From assembly GCA_003452395.1 (NCBI GenBank), contig DMOI01000041.1, positions 8,824 through 72,823 on the forward strand: DNA of 64,000 nt, written 5' to 3'. Made by a program: the position numbers and the translations under genes. The notes beneath the pieces are model-generated. The model saw nothing but the letters and a program-made list of their open reading frames with translations, was not told the origin of the DNA and searched no databases. Shown here piece by piece: positions 44,791 through 54,205 of this stretch (positions within the stretch are counted from its first letter, which is position 1; every line of letters starts with the position of its first letter). Source of the DNA: Clostridiales bacterium. Lineage in GTDB: Bacteria; Bacillota; Clostridia; Lachnospirales; UBA12420.

Positions 44791-45173
44791 TTTCTATGTT
44801 AGTTTTAATTTTAGTTTTAACGAACACGCAGGGATGTCCCGGCGCTCAGTACTTTTGAGCGGAAAGGGCAGACCGTCAACCTTACTCTCACCAAAAATAA
44901 ATTAATCTTTTTTCCTAATCCGCAAACTGTTTGAGTAAGTGCAGCGAATGCGTAACGAACGAGTTCTTGCGGCTATCCCCCCAAGGATGGGGGGTTAGGG
45001 GGCTGAGTTTTTTTGTTACTTTTTTTTGAAAAAAAGTAATTAAGTTTTAAGTAATTAAATTTTAAACTTTTTAAGTCTTTAAATTTTGAAATTTTTAAGT
45101 CTTTAAGTTTTTAATTATTACCCAATTAAGTTATTAAATCTTTTATCATTCAATAAAAAACGGAGGTTTTCAC
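44791..45173. other. Long leader segment between T-box terminator and tyrS
   Basis: About 380 bases without a gene. It contains a GC-rich block (about 44825-44885), copy B of the dispersed repeat (44972-45039), AT-rich direct repeats of the AAGTTTTTAA type, and the tyrS site CGGAGG 7 bases before the ATG. Such a long distance from T-box to tyrS is unusual and suggests an insertion. Confidence 0.6.
44972..45039. repeat. Dispersed intergenic repeat, copy B
   Basis: GGCTATCCCCCC-AAGGAT-GGGGGGTTAG hairpin followed by GAG-T7-GTTAC-T8-G-A7-GTAA. It shares order and near-identity of the last 35 bases with copy A at 18895-18968. Confidence 0.6.
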
Positions 45174-46385
45174 ATGAACGCATTTGATATTCTAAAAGAA
45201 AGAGGCTTCATAGCCCAATGTAGCAACGAACAAGAAATAAGAGAAAGTTTCGAAAAAGGTCAAGTCACAATGTACTGTGGTTACGACGCAACAGCCGACA
45301 GCCTAACAGCTGGCCATTTCCTAACCCTAATGGCACTAAGCCACCTACAAAAAGCCGGGCACAGACCCATAATTCTAATAGGTGGAGGCACAACAATGAT
45401 AGGTGACCCATCCGGCAAAACAGACATGCGAAAGATGCTAACCATAGAAGACATAAACTACAATGCAGAATGTTTCAAAAAACAAATGGCTAGATTCATG
45501 GACTTTTCAGACGGTAAGGTTATTATGGATAACAATGCCAATTGGCTCCTTGGTCTTGAATACCTTCCATTCCTCCGAGATATTGCAGTTCATTTTTCTG
45601 TAAATAGAATGCTATCTGCAGAATGTTACAAATCTCGCTTAGAAGAAGGCTTAACATTATTTGAATTCAACTATATGGTTATGCAATCATACGACTTCCT
45701 AGAGCTATACAAACGCTACAATTGCACGCTTCAGGTAGGTGGCGACGACCAATGGTCAAACATGCTTGGTGGTATAGACCTAATCCGCAAAAAAGAACGT
45801 GCGAGTGCTAACGTTATGACATTCACCCTGCTCACTACTAGCGAAGGCAAAAAAATGGGTAAAACAGAAAAAGGAGCACTATGGCTTGACCCTGCTAAAA
45901 CAACTCCTTACGAATTCTACCAATACTGGAGAAACGTAGAGGATGTTAATGTAGAAAAATGCCTAGGACTGCTCACATATCTACCAATGGATGAGGTTAG
46001 AAAACTCGGAGAACTCAAAGATGCAAAAATAAATAAAGCAAAAGAAATCTTAGCATTTGAAGTTACCAAAATAGTCCACGGTGAGGCAGAAGCACAAAAA
46101 GCACAAGAAGCCGCCAAAGCTTTATTTAGCGCTGGTGGAGACATGAGTAACGTACCTAGCTTTGAACTCGAAAAAGACGATGTAGATATTTTATCACTTA
46201 TGGTTACAACCAAACTTGCACCTTCACGTGCCGAAGCAAGACGTTTAGTAGAACAAGGTGGTGTTATAATCGGAGGAGAAAAAATTGACAATACAAATTA
46301 CATAGTGACTAAAGATGCCTTTAAAAATAATGAACTTATTATACAAAAAGGAAAGAAAACATTTTTAAAATTAGTAATAAAATAA
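45174..46385 (+). CDS. tyrS: Tyrosyl-tRNA synthetase
   Basis: A 403-residue class I synthetase that charges tRNA-Tyr. The HIGH-equivalent is TAGHFLTLM (about 45-53). The KMSKS-equivalent is KKMGKTEKG (about 229-237), the form of the TyrZ-like branch. A C-terminal S4-like RNA-binding domain (about 338-403) contains [27 protein letters not shown] lies 7 bases before ATG 45174. Expression is controlled by the Tyr T-box 380 bases upstream. Codon use is GC-richer and more C-ending than in neighbouring genes, which may reflect high expression or transfer. Confidence 0.97.
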   Translation: MNAFDILKERGFIAQCSNEQEIRESFEKGQVTMYCGYDATADSLTAGHFLTLMALSHLQKAGHRPIILIGGGTTMIGDPSGKTDMRKMLTIEDINYNAECFKKQMARFMDFSDGKVIMDNNANWLLGLEYLPFLRDIAVHFSVNRMLSAECYKSRLEEGLTLFEFNYMVMQSYDFLELYKRYNCTLQVGGDDQWSNMLGGIDLIRKKERASANVMTFTLLTTSEGKKMGKTEKGALWLDPAKTTPYEFYQYWRNVEDVNVEKCLGLLTYLPMDEVRKLGELKDAKINKAKEILAFEVTKIVHGEAEAQKAQEAAKALFSAGGDMSNVPSFELEKDDVDILSLMVTTKLAPSRAEARRLVEQGGVIIGGEKIDNTNYIVTKDAFKNNELIIQKGKKTFLKLVIK

Positions 46386-46405
46386 GCCCTTGTGGGCTTT
46401 TTTTA
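46384..46405 (+). terminator. Terminator of tyrS
   Basis: AAGCCC-TTGT-GGGCTT followed by seven T, overlapping the tyrS stop. Confidence 0.88.
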
Positions 46406-46408
46406 TTG

Positions 46409-47137
46409 TCAACTTATTGACTGTTCCATTATATCATCGTATGCCACCTCATTCACTAAAGGTAATATTACTGCCTTTTCCGGTAAAGGTGATAAACCTG
46501 CTTTTTTTGCTAAAGTCGCTAAAACTTTAGGGTTTAAAGTTCCGAGAATTTTCTCTAACAACTCCATGTATTTCCTATCTACTACTCTATCCCGCATTGA
46601 ATGATATTTTACTTTTTTCCCATTATTATTGAAAATTAATTCAACTGCATATCCAGAGTTTTCATTACCTTCTATCGTTATTGAATTATTTTGTTTGAAT
46701 TTTTTATCTTCTTCTTTATCTATTGATACTTCCTCACTACTTAATAATATCATTTGTTTTTCTTCCCATAAATGAAATTGGCTATTACGTTTTACAGAAT
46801 GAATACTATAATCTATTTCAACTTTATGATTACTCATACCCATAAAACATATATAATCTTCACTTATAGTCTTACCAACTTTATCTTTTTTAACATTAGC
46901 AGCTTTTAAAATTATTCCATTTTGTGAATTTGTTTCTTTGTATCCTTTATCTTCACTTGCAGCTGGTTGAGGTATATCATATTCTGTTGGAATTCCATTT
47001 TCCATTTCCCTTGCAGTCTTAAGGCTAAAACTAAATTTCCCAAGTTCCATTTCTATATAATCATTTAAACCTTCTTTTTCCTTTATACTTTCTTCTACAA
47101 CATCGTCTACTTGCATTATGTACGTTCCAAAATTCAC
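46409..47137 (-). CDS. Hypothetical protein downstream of fliI
   Basis: A 242-residue protein that I do not recognise. It is acidic, lacks a signal peptide and membrane helices, and mixes charged loops with beta strands (NSGYAVELIFNNNGKKVKYHSM, IDYSIHSVKRN). The C-terminus has a helical region LGTLNPKVLATLAKKAGLSPLPEKA. The longest frame starts at GTG 47137 with AGG directly adjacent. ATG 47116, eight codons in, is equally possible. It lies 94 bases after the fliI-like gene, so the two may share a transcript. Confidence 0.6.
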   Translation of the reverse strand: MNFGTYIMQVDDVVEESIKEKEGLNDYIEMELGKFSFSLKTAREMENGIPTEYDIPQPAASEDKGYKETNSQNGIILKAANVKKDKVGKTISEDYICFMGMSNHKVEIDYSIHSVKRNSQFHLWEEKQMILLSSEEVSIDKEEDKKFKQNNSITIEGNENSGYAVELIFNNNGKKVKYHSMRDRVVDRKYMELLEKILGTLNPKVLATLAKKAGLSPLPEKAVILPLVNEVAYDDIMEQSIS

Positions 47138-47231
47138 CCTGCTTTTTTAATAATTTATTCAATATATCTCACCTAGTTTTAGCCATTAACAGGTATATGA
47201 TGGCGCTCAGTATCTTTGAAATGAACGTCGT

Positions 47232-48530
47232 CTAATCCTTAAATATCCCACTCATAATTTCCAGTGTTTCAAATAAAGTAAAGTTCTCCTCAACCCGTTG
47301 TGTCAAAAATTCATTCGCCTTCCCTATTTTAGCTATTGCATAATCTATCTCCTTATTACTCCCTTTTACGTATGCCCCTATATTTATCAAATCTTCTGCC
47401 TCTTTATATATGGCCATTATTTTCTTTATATTATTCGAAAGTTCCTTCTGCTCAGGAGTAACTACATCTGACATAACCCTCGATATACTTTGCAGTATGT
47501 CTATTGATGGATAATGGTTTTTGTGCGCAAGTGACCTTGACAAAACAATATGTCCGTCCAGTATACTCCTCGCAGTATCTGATACTGGTTCCGACATGTC
47601 ATCCCCCTCTACAAGCACAGTATATATACCTGTAATCGAGCCCTTATCTGAGTTACCCGCTCTCTCTAGTAACTTAGGCATGGTAGTAAACACCGATGGG
47701 GTGTATCCCTTACTAACTGGAGGCTCACCTACTGCAAGCCCTACCTCTCTCTGTGCCATAGAAAATCTCGTGAGAGAGTCCAGCATTAGTGCGACATCTT
47801 TCCCTTGTCCCCTAAAATGCTCTGCTATACTAGTTGCCACATATGCCGCCTTGAGTCTGATAAGCGATGGCTGATCTGATGTTGCCACAACTACAACCGA
47901 GCGTTTAAGCCCTTCTTCTTGTAAATCCTTTTCTATAAATTCCCTTACTTCACGACCTCTCTCACCTATAAGTGCAATAACGTTAACATCTGCTACCGCG
48001 TTTCTAGCTATCATACCCAAAAGAGTACTCTTACCTACCCCGCTTCCTGCAAATATACCTATCCTTTGTCCTTTACCGACTGTAAGCATTCCGTCAATGG
48101 CTTTAACACCTAATTCAAGCGGCTTTGTTATCCTATTTCTTTTAAGTGGTGTCGGACAATCATTGAGTACACTACATTGCACTTCGTGACTTATATCACC
48201 TAAATCATCAATAGGTCTTCCCAGCCCATCAAGTACACGTCCTAATATATTGTCGCATATATTAATTTTAAATATTTCACCTGTAGCTTCTACTAAATTT
48301 CCAGGTCCAACACCCTGCATATCACCAAGTGGCATAAGCAACAAGTTTTTGCTTTTAAAACCAACAACCTCTGCTAATATATGTTTTTCCTCTGTGTATA
48401 TTTTACACACCTCACCCATAGTAGCTTGTGGTCCAGTTGACTCTATTGTAAGCCCCACTATTTGCGAGACTTTACCATAATATTTTACATGATCTTTATC
48501 TATAACACGTTCATACTTTTCAAAATCCAT
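47232..48530 (-). CDS. fliI: Flagellum/type III secretion ATPase FliI, without neighbouring export genes
   Basis: A 432-residue FliI/YscN-type ATPase homologous to F1-beta. Walker A is GSGVGKSTL (about 162-170), the arginine-finger and Walker B region is VALMLDSLTRFSMAQRE, and the ERAGNSDKGSITGIYTVLVEGDD loop and an N-terminal barrel are all typical. FliI powers export of flagellar subunits. No other flagellar or injectisome gene lies within the window, although fliI normally sits with fliF-G-H and fliJ. The family call is firm and the role here is uncertain. Confidence 0.93.
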   Translation of the reverse strand: MDFEKYERVIDKDHVKYYGKVSQIVGLTIESTGPQATMGEVCKIYTEEKHILAEVVGFKSKNLLLMPLGDMQGVGPGNLVEATGEIFKINICDNILGRVLDGLGRPIDDLGDISHEVQCSVLNDCPTPLKRNRITKPLELGVKAIDGMLTVGKGQRIGIFAGSGVGKSTLLGMIARNAVADVNVIALIGERGREVREFIEKDLQEEGLKRSVVVVATSDQPSLIRLKAAYVATSIAEHFRGQGKDVALMLDSLTRFSMAQREVGLAVGEPPVSKGYTPSVFTTMPKLLERAGNSDKGSITGIYTVLVEGDDMSEPVSDTARSILDGHIVLSRSLAHKNHYPSIDILQSISRVMSDVVTPEQKELSNNIKKIMAIYKEAEDLINIGAYVKGSNKEIDYAIAKIGKANEFLTQRVEENFTLFETLEIMSGIFKD

Positions 48531-48610
48531 ATTTATTCACCTCTCAAATCAATACCCTATCATAAATTAGTGTACCTTAACTCTTCATTGTTTTATTCTA
48601 TCCTATAAGC

Positions 48611-48644
48611 AAAAAAATTGCAACCATTTAGTTGCAACTTTTTA
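48611..48644 (-). terminator. Terminator of the transglutaminase-like gene
   Basis: AAGTTGCAAC / GTTGCAATT (one G-U) followed by a T7 run on the minus strand. Confidence 0.75.
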
Positions 48645-48667
48645 CTATTCTATCTTAAACCACTCTT

Positions 48668-49468
48668 CTAATATTCTTTATCAGTTGTATAGTTTGATGC
48701 GCTCTTTTTAAATGTATAGCTTCTGTCATGTTGTTCTTTGTATGCATCATATGTTGTATCTACTATAACCCATTTACCATTTATATAAACTTCATTCCAA
48801 GCATGATATACATCTGTTACCTTTGAGTATCCTTTAATAAGTTTTGCTTTTACATCAACACTTCTTAACATTGCTGCATATAATGATGAGTAATCATAAC
48901 AAATACCTTTTTCATCTTTTAATACTTCATCTATGTCTGGTACATAATTTGAACTTATTGTTTTAATTTTTTTGCTATCATATTTTATGTTTTTTACTAT
49001 GTATTTGTATATTGCTTTTGCTTTTTCTTCATCATTATCTGCATCTTTTGTTAACTTTTTAGCTAGCTTTACTGCTGCACTATCTTCATCGTATTTTATA
49101 TTTTGTACTGATTTAGTATATATACTTTCTTCATCTTCTATTTGCACATTAATTGTATCTTCAAATACCCTTCTATATTTTGTTCCATATACATTTTCAT
49201 AAACTACTAATGTATATTCACCATCTCCCATTTGTAAAGAAAATTCTTCATATCTATCTGTGTTTTTCAAACTATAATAATCCTTTTTTGAATCCTTTTC
49301 TATCATAAATTTAGCTTTGTCTACATCTTCATTTTCATACAAAACTTTTACTATTCCTTCATCTGCATCCGTAGTATCAACTTCAACTGTTCTTTCGGAA
49401 TATGCTATAGTTGTAAAAGCTATCATAAACACAAGAATAGCAACTAGTGAACCAACTTTTTTAAACAT
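48668..49468 (-). CDS. Secreted transglutaminase-like protein under c-di-GMP control
   Basis: A 266-residue exported protein. The ATG at 49468 is chosen because AAGGAG lies 9 bases upstream. A signal peptide occupies about 1-23 and is followed by a beta-rich region. The transglutaminase core (about 150-245) has the full Cys-His-Asp triad: GICYDYSS, YHAWNEV and VIVDTTYD (Cys about 190, His about 222, Asp about 237). Such proteins can act as proteases or cross-linkers in the wall. A c-di-GMP-I riboswitch in the leader points to a surface, adhesion or biofilm role. Confidence 0.88.
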   Translation of the reverse strand: MFKKVGSLVAILVFMIAFTTIAYSERTVEVDTTDADEGIVKVLYENEDVDKAKFMIEKDSKKDYYSLKNTDRYEEFSLQMGDGEYTLVVYENVYGTKYRRVFEDTINVQIEDEESIYTKSVQNIKYDEDSAAVKLAKKLTKDADNDEEKAKAIYKYIVKNIKYDSKKIKTISSNYVPDIDEVLKDEKGICYDYSSLYAAMLRSVDVKAKLIKGYSKVTDVYHAWNEVYINGKWVIVDTTYDAYKEQHDRSYTFKKSASNYTTDKEY

Positions 49469-49483
49469 ACCAACCATCTCCTT

Positions 49484-49565
49484 CGATAACTGGCTACCAC
49501 CTGCTTATGCAGAAGGCCCTTTAGTTTTGCGTCCTTATCTTTCGATAAGTTTGCCATTTTCGGGT
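49484..49565 (-). ncRNA. Cyclic di-GMP-I (GEMM-I) riboswitch
   Basis: The minus-strand RNA shows the GEMM-I hallmarks in order: GGCAAAC, a GAAA tetraloop hairpin (CTTATC-GAAA-GATAAG), GGACGCAAA, GGGCCT and a distal stem, then GGTGGTAGCC. The 3' end runs into the AAGGAG ribosome binding site of the transglutaminase-like gene. Control is therefore probably translational. I see no strong terminator between aptamer and gene. Confidence 0.88.
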
Positions 49566-49751
49566 GAAAAGTTAAGTTTAGTTTGTTTTGTCAAGCTAAA
49601 TCTAGCTTATCACTCATTACTTTACTTTTTCCTGTATTAAATTGTACTTGATATTTTTTATCTTCCTTACACATATATAATACCATATTTTTACACTTTT
49701 TGCAATAGATTTTGTTAATATTTATGTAATATTTTGTTGATTTTTGCAAAT
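49566..49751. other. Leader upstream of the c-di-GMP riboswitch
   Basis: No gene is seen. The stretch is AT-rich with one short self-complementary element (AAGCTAGATTTAGCTT, about 49593-49608). Confidence 0.45.
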
Positions 49752-49776
49752 AAAAAAAGGCTAATGCCCTTTCCTA
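49752..49776 (-). terminator. Terminator of the thermonuclease-like gene
   Basis: AAAGGGC-ATTA-GCCTTT with one unpaired G, then a T7 run on the minus strand, overlapping the stop of the gene. Confidence 0.65.
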
Positions 49777-50301
49777 TCTTGCTTCTTTCTCTAATTCCTC
49801 AAGAACCTCTGCAAACTCCGTATCTGGTGGATACGCCTTAGCTTTAGCAAATCCCTTTATCACCAACATAGCATTAAACATCCTATCCCTTATTTCATCT
49901 TTCGAGTAATTATTTGGTACACCTATCCAAACGTACCTAAGGAGTCGCCCATATTTATCTGTCTCAGATATATCTTTAGTGAGCCATATTTCTCTTCCAA
50001 CATATAATATTTGCTTAGTATAGTTCGTAGCGTCTTGTCCAAGATTTTCACCTTCTTTTTCAGCATTAATCATTTCTGGTGTATCCACTCCTATTAGCCT
50101 TACTTTATATGTTTTATTATTAATCTGTACTTTTATAGTATCTCCATCCACAATATATATTACCTTTGCTTTAGTTATCTCTGTAGTATACGTTTTATTA
50201 AATATCTCATAAATTAAGCCTTTTTCTGTAATACCTACCTTTATCAAAGCTGCAAATACTAAAATAATAACTATTATTCCATATAATATGGCTCTTTTCA
50301 T
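49774..50301 (-). CDS. Thermonuclease (staphylococcal nuclease-like) family protein
   Basis: A 175-residue SNase-domain protein. An N-terminal hydrophobic segment (about 3-21) acts as signal or membrane anchor. The SNase barrel has VDGDTIKVQ and YKVRLIGVDTPE, which supply the Asp and Arg of the active site, and KYGRLLRYVWIG with the second Arg. It would degrade DNA or RNA outside the cell, with Ca2+. The gene ends at a small terminator and follows yqxD with 15 bases between them. Confidence 0.87.
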   Translation of the reverse strand: MKRAILYGIIVIILVFAALIKVGITEKGLIYEIFNKTYTTEITKAKVIYIVDGDTIKVQINNKTYKVRLIGVDTPEMINAEKEGENLGQDATNYTKQILYVGREIWLTKDISETDKYGRLLRYVWIGVPNNYSKDEIRDRMFNAMLVIKGFAKAKAYPPDTEFAEVLEELEKEAR

Positions 50302-50316
50302 ATATAAAATCCCACC

Positions 50317-50751
50317 TTATGCATCTCTACAAAGCTTTCTAAATATACTCTCAAACCTTTCATCATCCGATTTCTTTCTTTTTTTATGCTTCGAACAAGT
50401 CCTACCAGTTTGTCTACTCTTTCTTGCCATCTCTCTTTCAAATAGTAAACTGTCTATGTTTTCATTTGTAAATATCAGTCCATTTTGATTTATGACATAT
50501 GCACGTTTAGAAAGTGCTATCGTAGCCACACCATAATCTTGCGTTACTACAATATCTTTATTTTCTATCCTGTTTACTAGTGCCATATCAACTGAGTCTT
50601 TACCTTTATCTACTGTGATAATCTCCGCATAGTCATCATATAAAATATGACTCGTATCAATAAGCATGATAACTTTTATCTCAAACTCTTTTGCTACCTT
50701 TATTATTTCGTCCTTAACTGGACAAGCATCAGCATCTACTAATATTTTCAT
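50317..50751 (-). CDS. YqxD/YaiI (DUF188) family protein
   Basis: A 144-residue full-length DUF188 protein. KILVDADACPVKDEI at the N-terminus carries the PIN-like acidic residues, and VVTQDYGVATIAL and the Arg/Lys-rich C-terminus (GRTCSKHKKRKKSDDERFE) are typical. The PIN-like fold suggests a metal-dependent nuclease, but no activity is established. It lies between the SpoIID/LytB gene and the thermonuclease-like gene. Confidence 0.85.
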   Translation of the reverse strand: MKILVDADACPVKDEIIKVAKEFEIKVIMLIDTSHILYDDYAEIITVDKGKDSVDMALVNRIENKDIVVTQDYGVATIALSKRAYVINQNGLIFTNENIDSLLFEREMARKSRQTGRTCSKHKKRKKSDDERFESIFRKLCRDA

Positions 50752-50765
50752 TGCTTTCTCCTCTA

Positions 50766-52370
50766 TTAATCAACCTTAAACACATTTGTCCCTGTATAGT
50801 AAAATCTCAGTATTTCATCATATTTAAAGCCTTCTTCGGCCATACCTTTCGCTCCGTATTGGCTCATGCCTACTGCGTGCCCCCAACCAGAACCACGCAA
50901 TACAAACTTATCATCTGACAAATTTGTAGTTTGAGTAGTCAGTTTTTTTGAGTTTTCCGAGCCCTTTATTACTAATGTACCCGTACTTGAATCAATCTTC
51001 TTGACACTACCATCTACTCCACGAACATACGTGCCAGCAAATATATTTTTATTATTCGCACTTTCACTTCCTTTTATATAAACAGTACTCGAACCTATAT
51101 CACTTGACTTTATTACATCAAAATCTCTACTTTTTAGTATGCTTCCTAATATAGGTTTGAAGAAGGTTCTTATACTCTCTTTTTGCAAAGTATGTGTCCC
51201 GCTTGTACCAACAATAGTAAAATCTAAAACTCTACCTGACACTTCAGATTTTTTTACTTTTAAATCCACTATATCACCAATATATTTTCCTAAACTTAAT
51301 AAAGTAGTATTTATATCATTTTTGCTAATAGTTACCTCCCAATTACTATGGCTATTAGTCTTTTCATAAATATCTTTTACTGCTTTTAAATACGCTACCG
51401 TATTTGTCCATACATTTTGAGAGTCCTCCGTATATCCACCACTACTTGAAAAATAAAATGTACTTGCTAACTTTCCATCATATAAAAGTACCTCACCTGT
51501 AGTTTCATTTACCGCTCTACGTGCATTTTCACTCTCGATACTATAGCCCTTATATGCCTGATCATTTGTCGTATCAGATATATTATAATACTTATATTTT
51601 TTATTATTTATAATCAGTATCACGTAGTTTTTAATTGCAATTGTTTGAGCCTTTAGTGCCTCTATATGCCACGAAGGACCCATTTCTGCGCAAACAACTC
51701 CATATAAATACTCATTAAATAAAACTGTATTTACTGCTGTCATCTTACCACTATCTACTCTCACAAACTGAATATAACCCTTATACTTCCTAGTTATAAG
51801 ACTTATCAATCTATCTCGTGTAGTAAAACAAACGTATCCATCACTATTTTCAAAGATTATTTTGTCATTACTGTCTTTCGATACTATATAGTTTCGTGTT
51901 AGCGTTGCAACAACGGTTTTTAGTTTTAATTCTGGATATGTTTTTGCAAGTGAAATCATCCCGCTATTCATTTCAGATTGGCTTGCATACTCTCCCAAAT
52001 ATATCTCCCACATACCATCAGAAACGTATGCTACACATTTACTCACTCCACCAATTTCTAAAGCACCTAACGCACTTTTTGCGTCAGCATATGTAAAATA
52101 TTCTTTATCAATACCTACGTAAAATTTATAATCTGCATACATACTAAATCCACTATTTGAACTCATACTAAAAAGCTCTGTAAACTTATCGCCATCTAGA
52201 TTACCTGCTACAATCTCTTTCGAGCCTATATCAATCTTATTAAGCTCTTTATAATAAGACTCAAGCCCCACTCTAATCATATCTGGCATTTGTATATCAA
52301 GTGCAAATACTGTATGTACGAATAACACCATAAATAATATACTTGTAACTATGTACTTTAGCTGTTTCAT
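50766..52370 (-). CDS. SpoIID/LytB domain protein
   Basis: A protein of 534 residues from ATG 52370, with GGGAG 9 bases upstream. A signal peptide (about 1-23) is followed by a SPOR-like or beta region with PELKLKTVVATLT, then the SpoIID domain (about 200-530) with NEYLYGVVCAEMGPSWHIEALKAQ and the conserved GWGHAVGMSQYGAKGMAEEG near the C-terminus. SpoIID is the lytic transglycosylase of engulfment. LytB relatives modulate amidases. The enzyme would cut peptidoglycan during sporulation or growth. It is not in a spoIIR-spoIID context, so a vegetative LytB role is equally possible. Confidence 0.87.
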   Translation of the reverse strand: MKQLKYIVTSILFMVLFVHTVFALDIQMPDMIRVGLESYYKELNKIDIGSKEIVAGNLDGDKFTELFSMSSNSGFSMYADYKFYVGIDKEYFTYADAKSALGALEIGGVSKCVAYVSDGMWEIYLGEYASQSEMNSGMISLAKTYPELKLKTVVATLTRNYIVSKDSNDKIIFENSDGYVCFTTRDRLISLITRKYKGYIQFVRVDSGKMTAVNTVLFNEYLYGVVCAEMGPSWHIEALKAQTIAIKNYVILIINNKKYKYYNISDTTNDQAYKGYSIESENARRAVNETTGEVLLYDGKLASTFYFSSSGGYTEDSQNVWTNTVAYLKAVKDIYEKTNSHSNWEVTISKNDINTTLLSLGKYIGDIVDLKVKKSEVSGRVLDFTIVGTSGTHTLQKESIRTFFKPILGSILKSRDFDVIKSSDIGSSTVYIKGSESANNKNIFAGTYVRGVDGSVKKIDSSTGTLVIKGSENSKKLTTQTTNLSDDKFVLRGSGWGHAVGMSQYGAKGMAEEGFKYDEILRFYYTGTNVFKVD

Positions 52371-52496
52371 AATATTCATCTCCCATACCTAATCTTTGTT
52401 CTCATTTTACCACACTTTTTGCTTTTTTTCATTATAATTATATAAAAAAATAATTTTTCCAAGTTGGTACTGGTTTTACTGCAGATTAATACATAA

Positions 52497-52533
52497 AAAG
52501 AGCAGACTCTCTTTTTTAGATCGTCTACTCTTT
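52497..52533 (-). terminator. Terminator of lysS
   Basis: AAAGAGTAGAC / GTCTGCTCTTT (one G-U) on the minus strand followed by TT, about 80 bases past lysS. Confidence 0.7.
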
Positions 52534-52613
52534 GGTTTACACTTGATATTGTTACATTTTATCTGTATTTTAAATACCATTTCAAAATTCAGCTTTTTCT
52601 ATAATGTAAATAC

Positions 52614-54095
52614 TTATTTTTGCTCATCATCATCATTTATAGGTCTCATTACCGGAAACAACACACAATCCCTTATATTGTCAGCATTAGTAAGTATTTG
52701 AACTATCCTATCTATTCCCATACCCCATCCTGAAATAGGTGGCATACCATATTCCATTGCTTCTATATATTCTTTATCCATCACCATTGCATCTTCGTCT
52801 CCATTAGCATTTAGTTTTGATTGTTCTTCAAGTCTTTTCTCCTGTTCTATCGGTTCAACCAACTCTGAGTATGCATTAACTACTTCAGCTCCATTTATAA
52901 TAAGCTGAAATCTATCAGTAATATTAGGATTTTCATCATTTGCTCTTGCGAGTGGTGACAAATCTATTGGGTGCTCAGTCAAAAATGTAGGATTTATTAT
53001 TTTGGGTCTACTTACTTTTTTATATAGCACATCAATTAAATTACCAAAACCTAAAACATTTATACTCGTTTCCGAATCTAATTCTATTTTTTTATCAGCT
53101 ATTTTTTTTCTTAATTCATCTGCTGTTTTACATTCATTTATATCTATACCACAATCTTTTAAAATTATTTCTCTAAATGTAACTATTTCCCATTCTTTAT
53201 CAAAATTAATTATTTTATCATCAATTGTTATCTCATACTTTCCAAACAAATCATATATTACCTTTTTCATCATATCTTTTATTAAAATCATATTGTCCTT
53301 ATAATTATAATATGCACAATAACATTCTAGCATCGTAAAGTCTTGTAAATGTACTGGACTTATACCTTCATTTCTAAAACATCTTGCAAATTCAAATACC
53401 CTAGTAAATCCACCAACAATCGCTCTCTTTAAATACGTTTCCGGAGCAATTCTCAGATATACATCTATATCTAATGCATTATGATGAGATATAAAAGGCT
53501 TTGCTAATGCGCCTGCCGGTTTATTAATTAATGTAGGCGTTTCAATTTCTAAATACCTATTTTCCTCTAAGTAATTTCTTATTTTACTAATAAACTTAGA
53601 CTTGAAAATAAATCTATTTTTTGATTCGTCATTCATAATTAAATCTAAATATCTATTTCTATAGCATAACTCTTTATCTGACAATCCATGCCATTTTTCT
53701 GGTAATGTTTTCAAGCTTTTCCCCAAAAATGTAAACTCACTAACTCTAACTGTCTTTTCACCTGTCTGCGTTGTAAACATTTCACCTTTTACACCTACAA
53801 AATCACCTATATCAACATAGTTCATAAAAAATTCATATTTTTCATCTCCAAGTACATCCTTTTTAAAAGCAACTTGCAGTTTCCCTTTTATATCTTTAAT
53901 CATTGCAAAAGTAAGCTTCCCCATTTTCCTCATAAAAACAATTCTTCCCGCAATACTTATGTTACTTTCACCATCATTTAATGACTGTGCATCTTCGAGT
54001 TCATGAGTAACCTCATATCTTTCTGGATACGCATTTACATGGTTTTTGATTTCTTCTAATTTATTTCTTTTAATTATCTCTTGTTCCGAATACAT
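52614..54095 (-). CDS. lysS: Lysyl-tRNA synthetase, class II
   Basis: A 493-residue class II synthetase. The ATG at 54095 is chosen because AAGGAG is 8 bases upstream and the longer frame overlaps the promoter. An N-terminal OB-fold (about 40-150, with SIAGRIVFMRKMGKL) leads into the catalytic domain: motif 2 FEFARCFRNEGI and motif 3 SGWGMGIDRIVQIL. The ETPTLINKPAGALAKPF loop is typical. A short middle region (about 290-375, IDECKTADELRKKI) is Lys/Ile/Asn-rich. Promoter at 54118-54146; no T-box is seen before lysS. Confidence 0.97.
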   Translation of the reverse strand: MYSEQEIIKRNKLEEIKNHVNAYPERYEVTHELEDAQSLNDGESNISIAGRIVFMRKMGKLTFAMIKDIKGKLQVAFKKDVLGDEKYEFFMNYVDIGDFVGVKGEMFTTQTGEKTVRVSEFTFLGKSLKTLPEKWHGLSDKELCYRNRYLDLIMNDESKNRFIFKSKFISKIRNYLEENRYLEIETPTLINKPAGALAKPFISHHNALDIDVYLRIAPETYLKRAIVGGFTRVFEFARCFRNEGISPVHLQDFTMLECYCAYYNYKDNMILIKDMMKKVIYDLFGKYEITIDDKIINFDKEWEIVTFREIILKDCGIDINECKTADELRKKIADKKIELDSETSINVLGFGNLIDVLYKKVSRPKIINPTFLTEHPIDLSPLARANDENPNITDRFQLIINGAEVVNAYSELVEPIEQEKRLEEQSKLNANGDEDAMVMDKEYIEAMEYGMPPISGWGMGIDRIVQILTNADNIRDCVLFPVMRPINDDDEQK

Positions 54096-54117
54096 TAAAC
54101 CAACTCCTTTTTTAACT

Positions 54118-54146
54118 ATTATAAATGCTTTTACCAAATTAGTCAA
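54118..54146 (-). promoter_or_regulatory. Consensus promoter of lysS
   Basis: TTGACT, exactly 17 bases, TATAAT on the minus strand, with a leader of under 30 bases. Confidence 0.85.
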
Positions 54147-54205
54147 TATTTTGTTAGTTAATTTTTATATATATAAGAATTGTACTATAATACAAAAAGT
54201 CCCTC

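Noticed and set aside
47211..47221. GGCGCTCAGTA shared with 44849-44859 as a repeat element
   Set aside because: Only 11 identical bases, and the flanks diverge. Chance or an old relic; insufficient to call a repeat.
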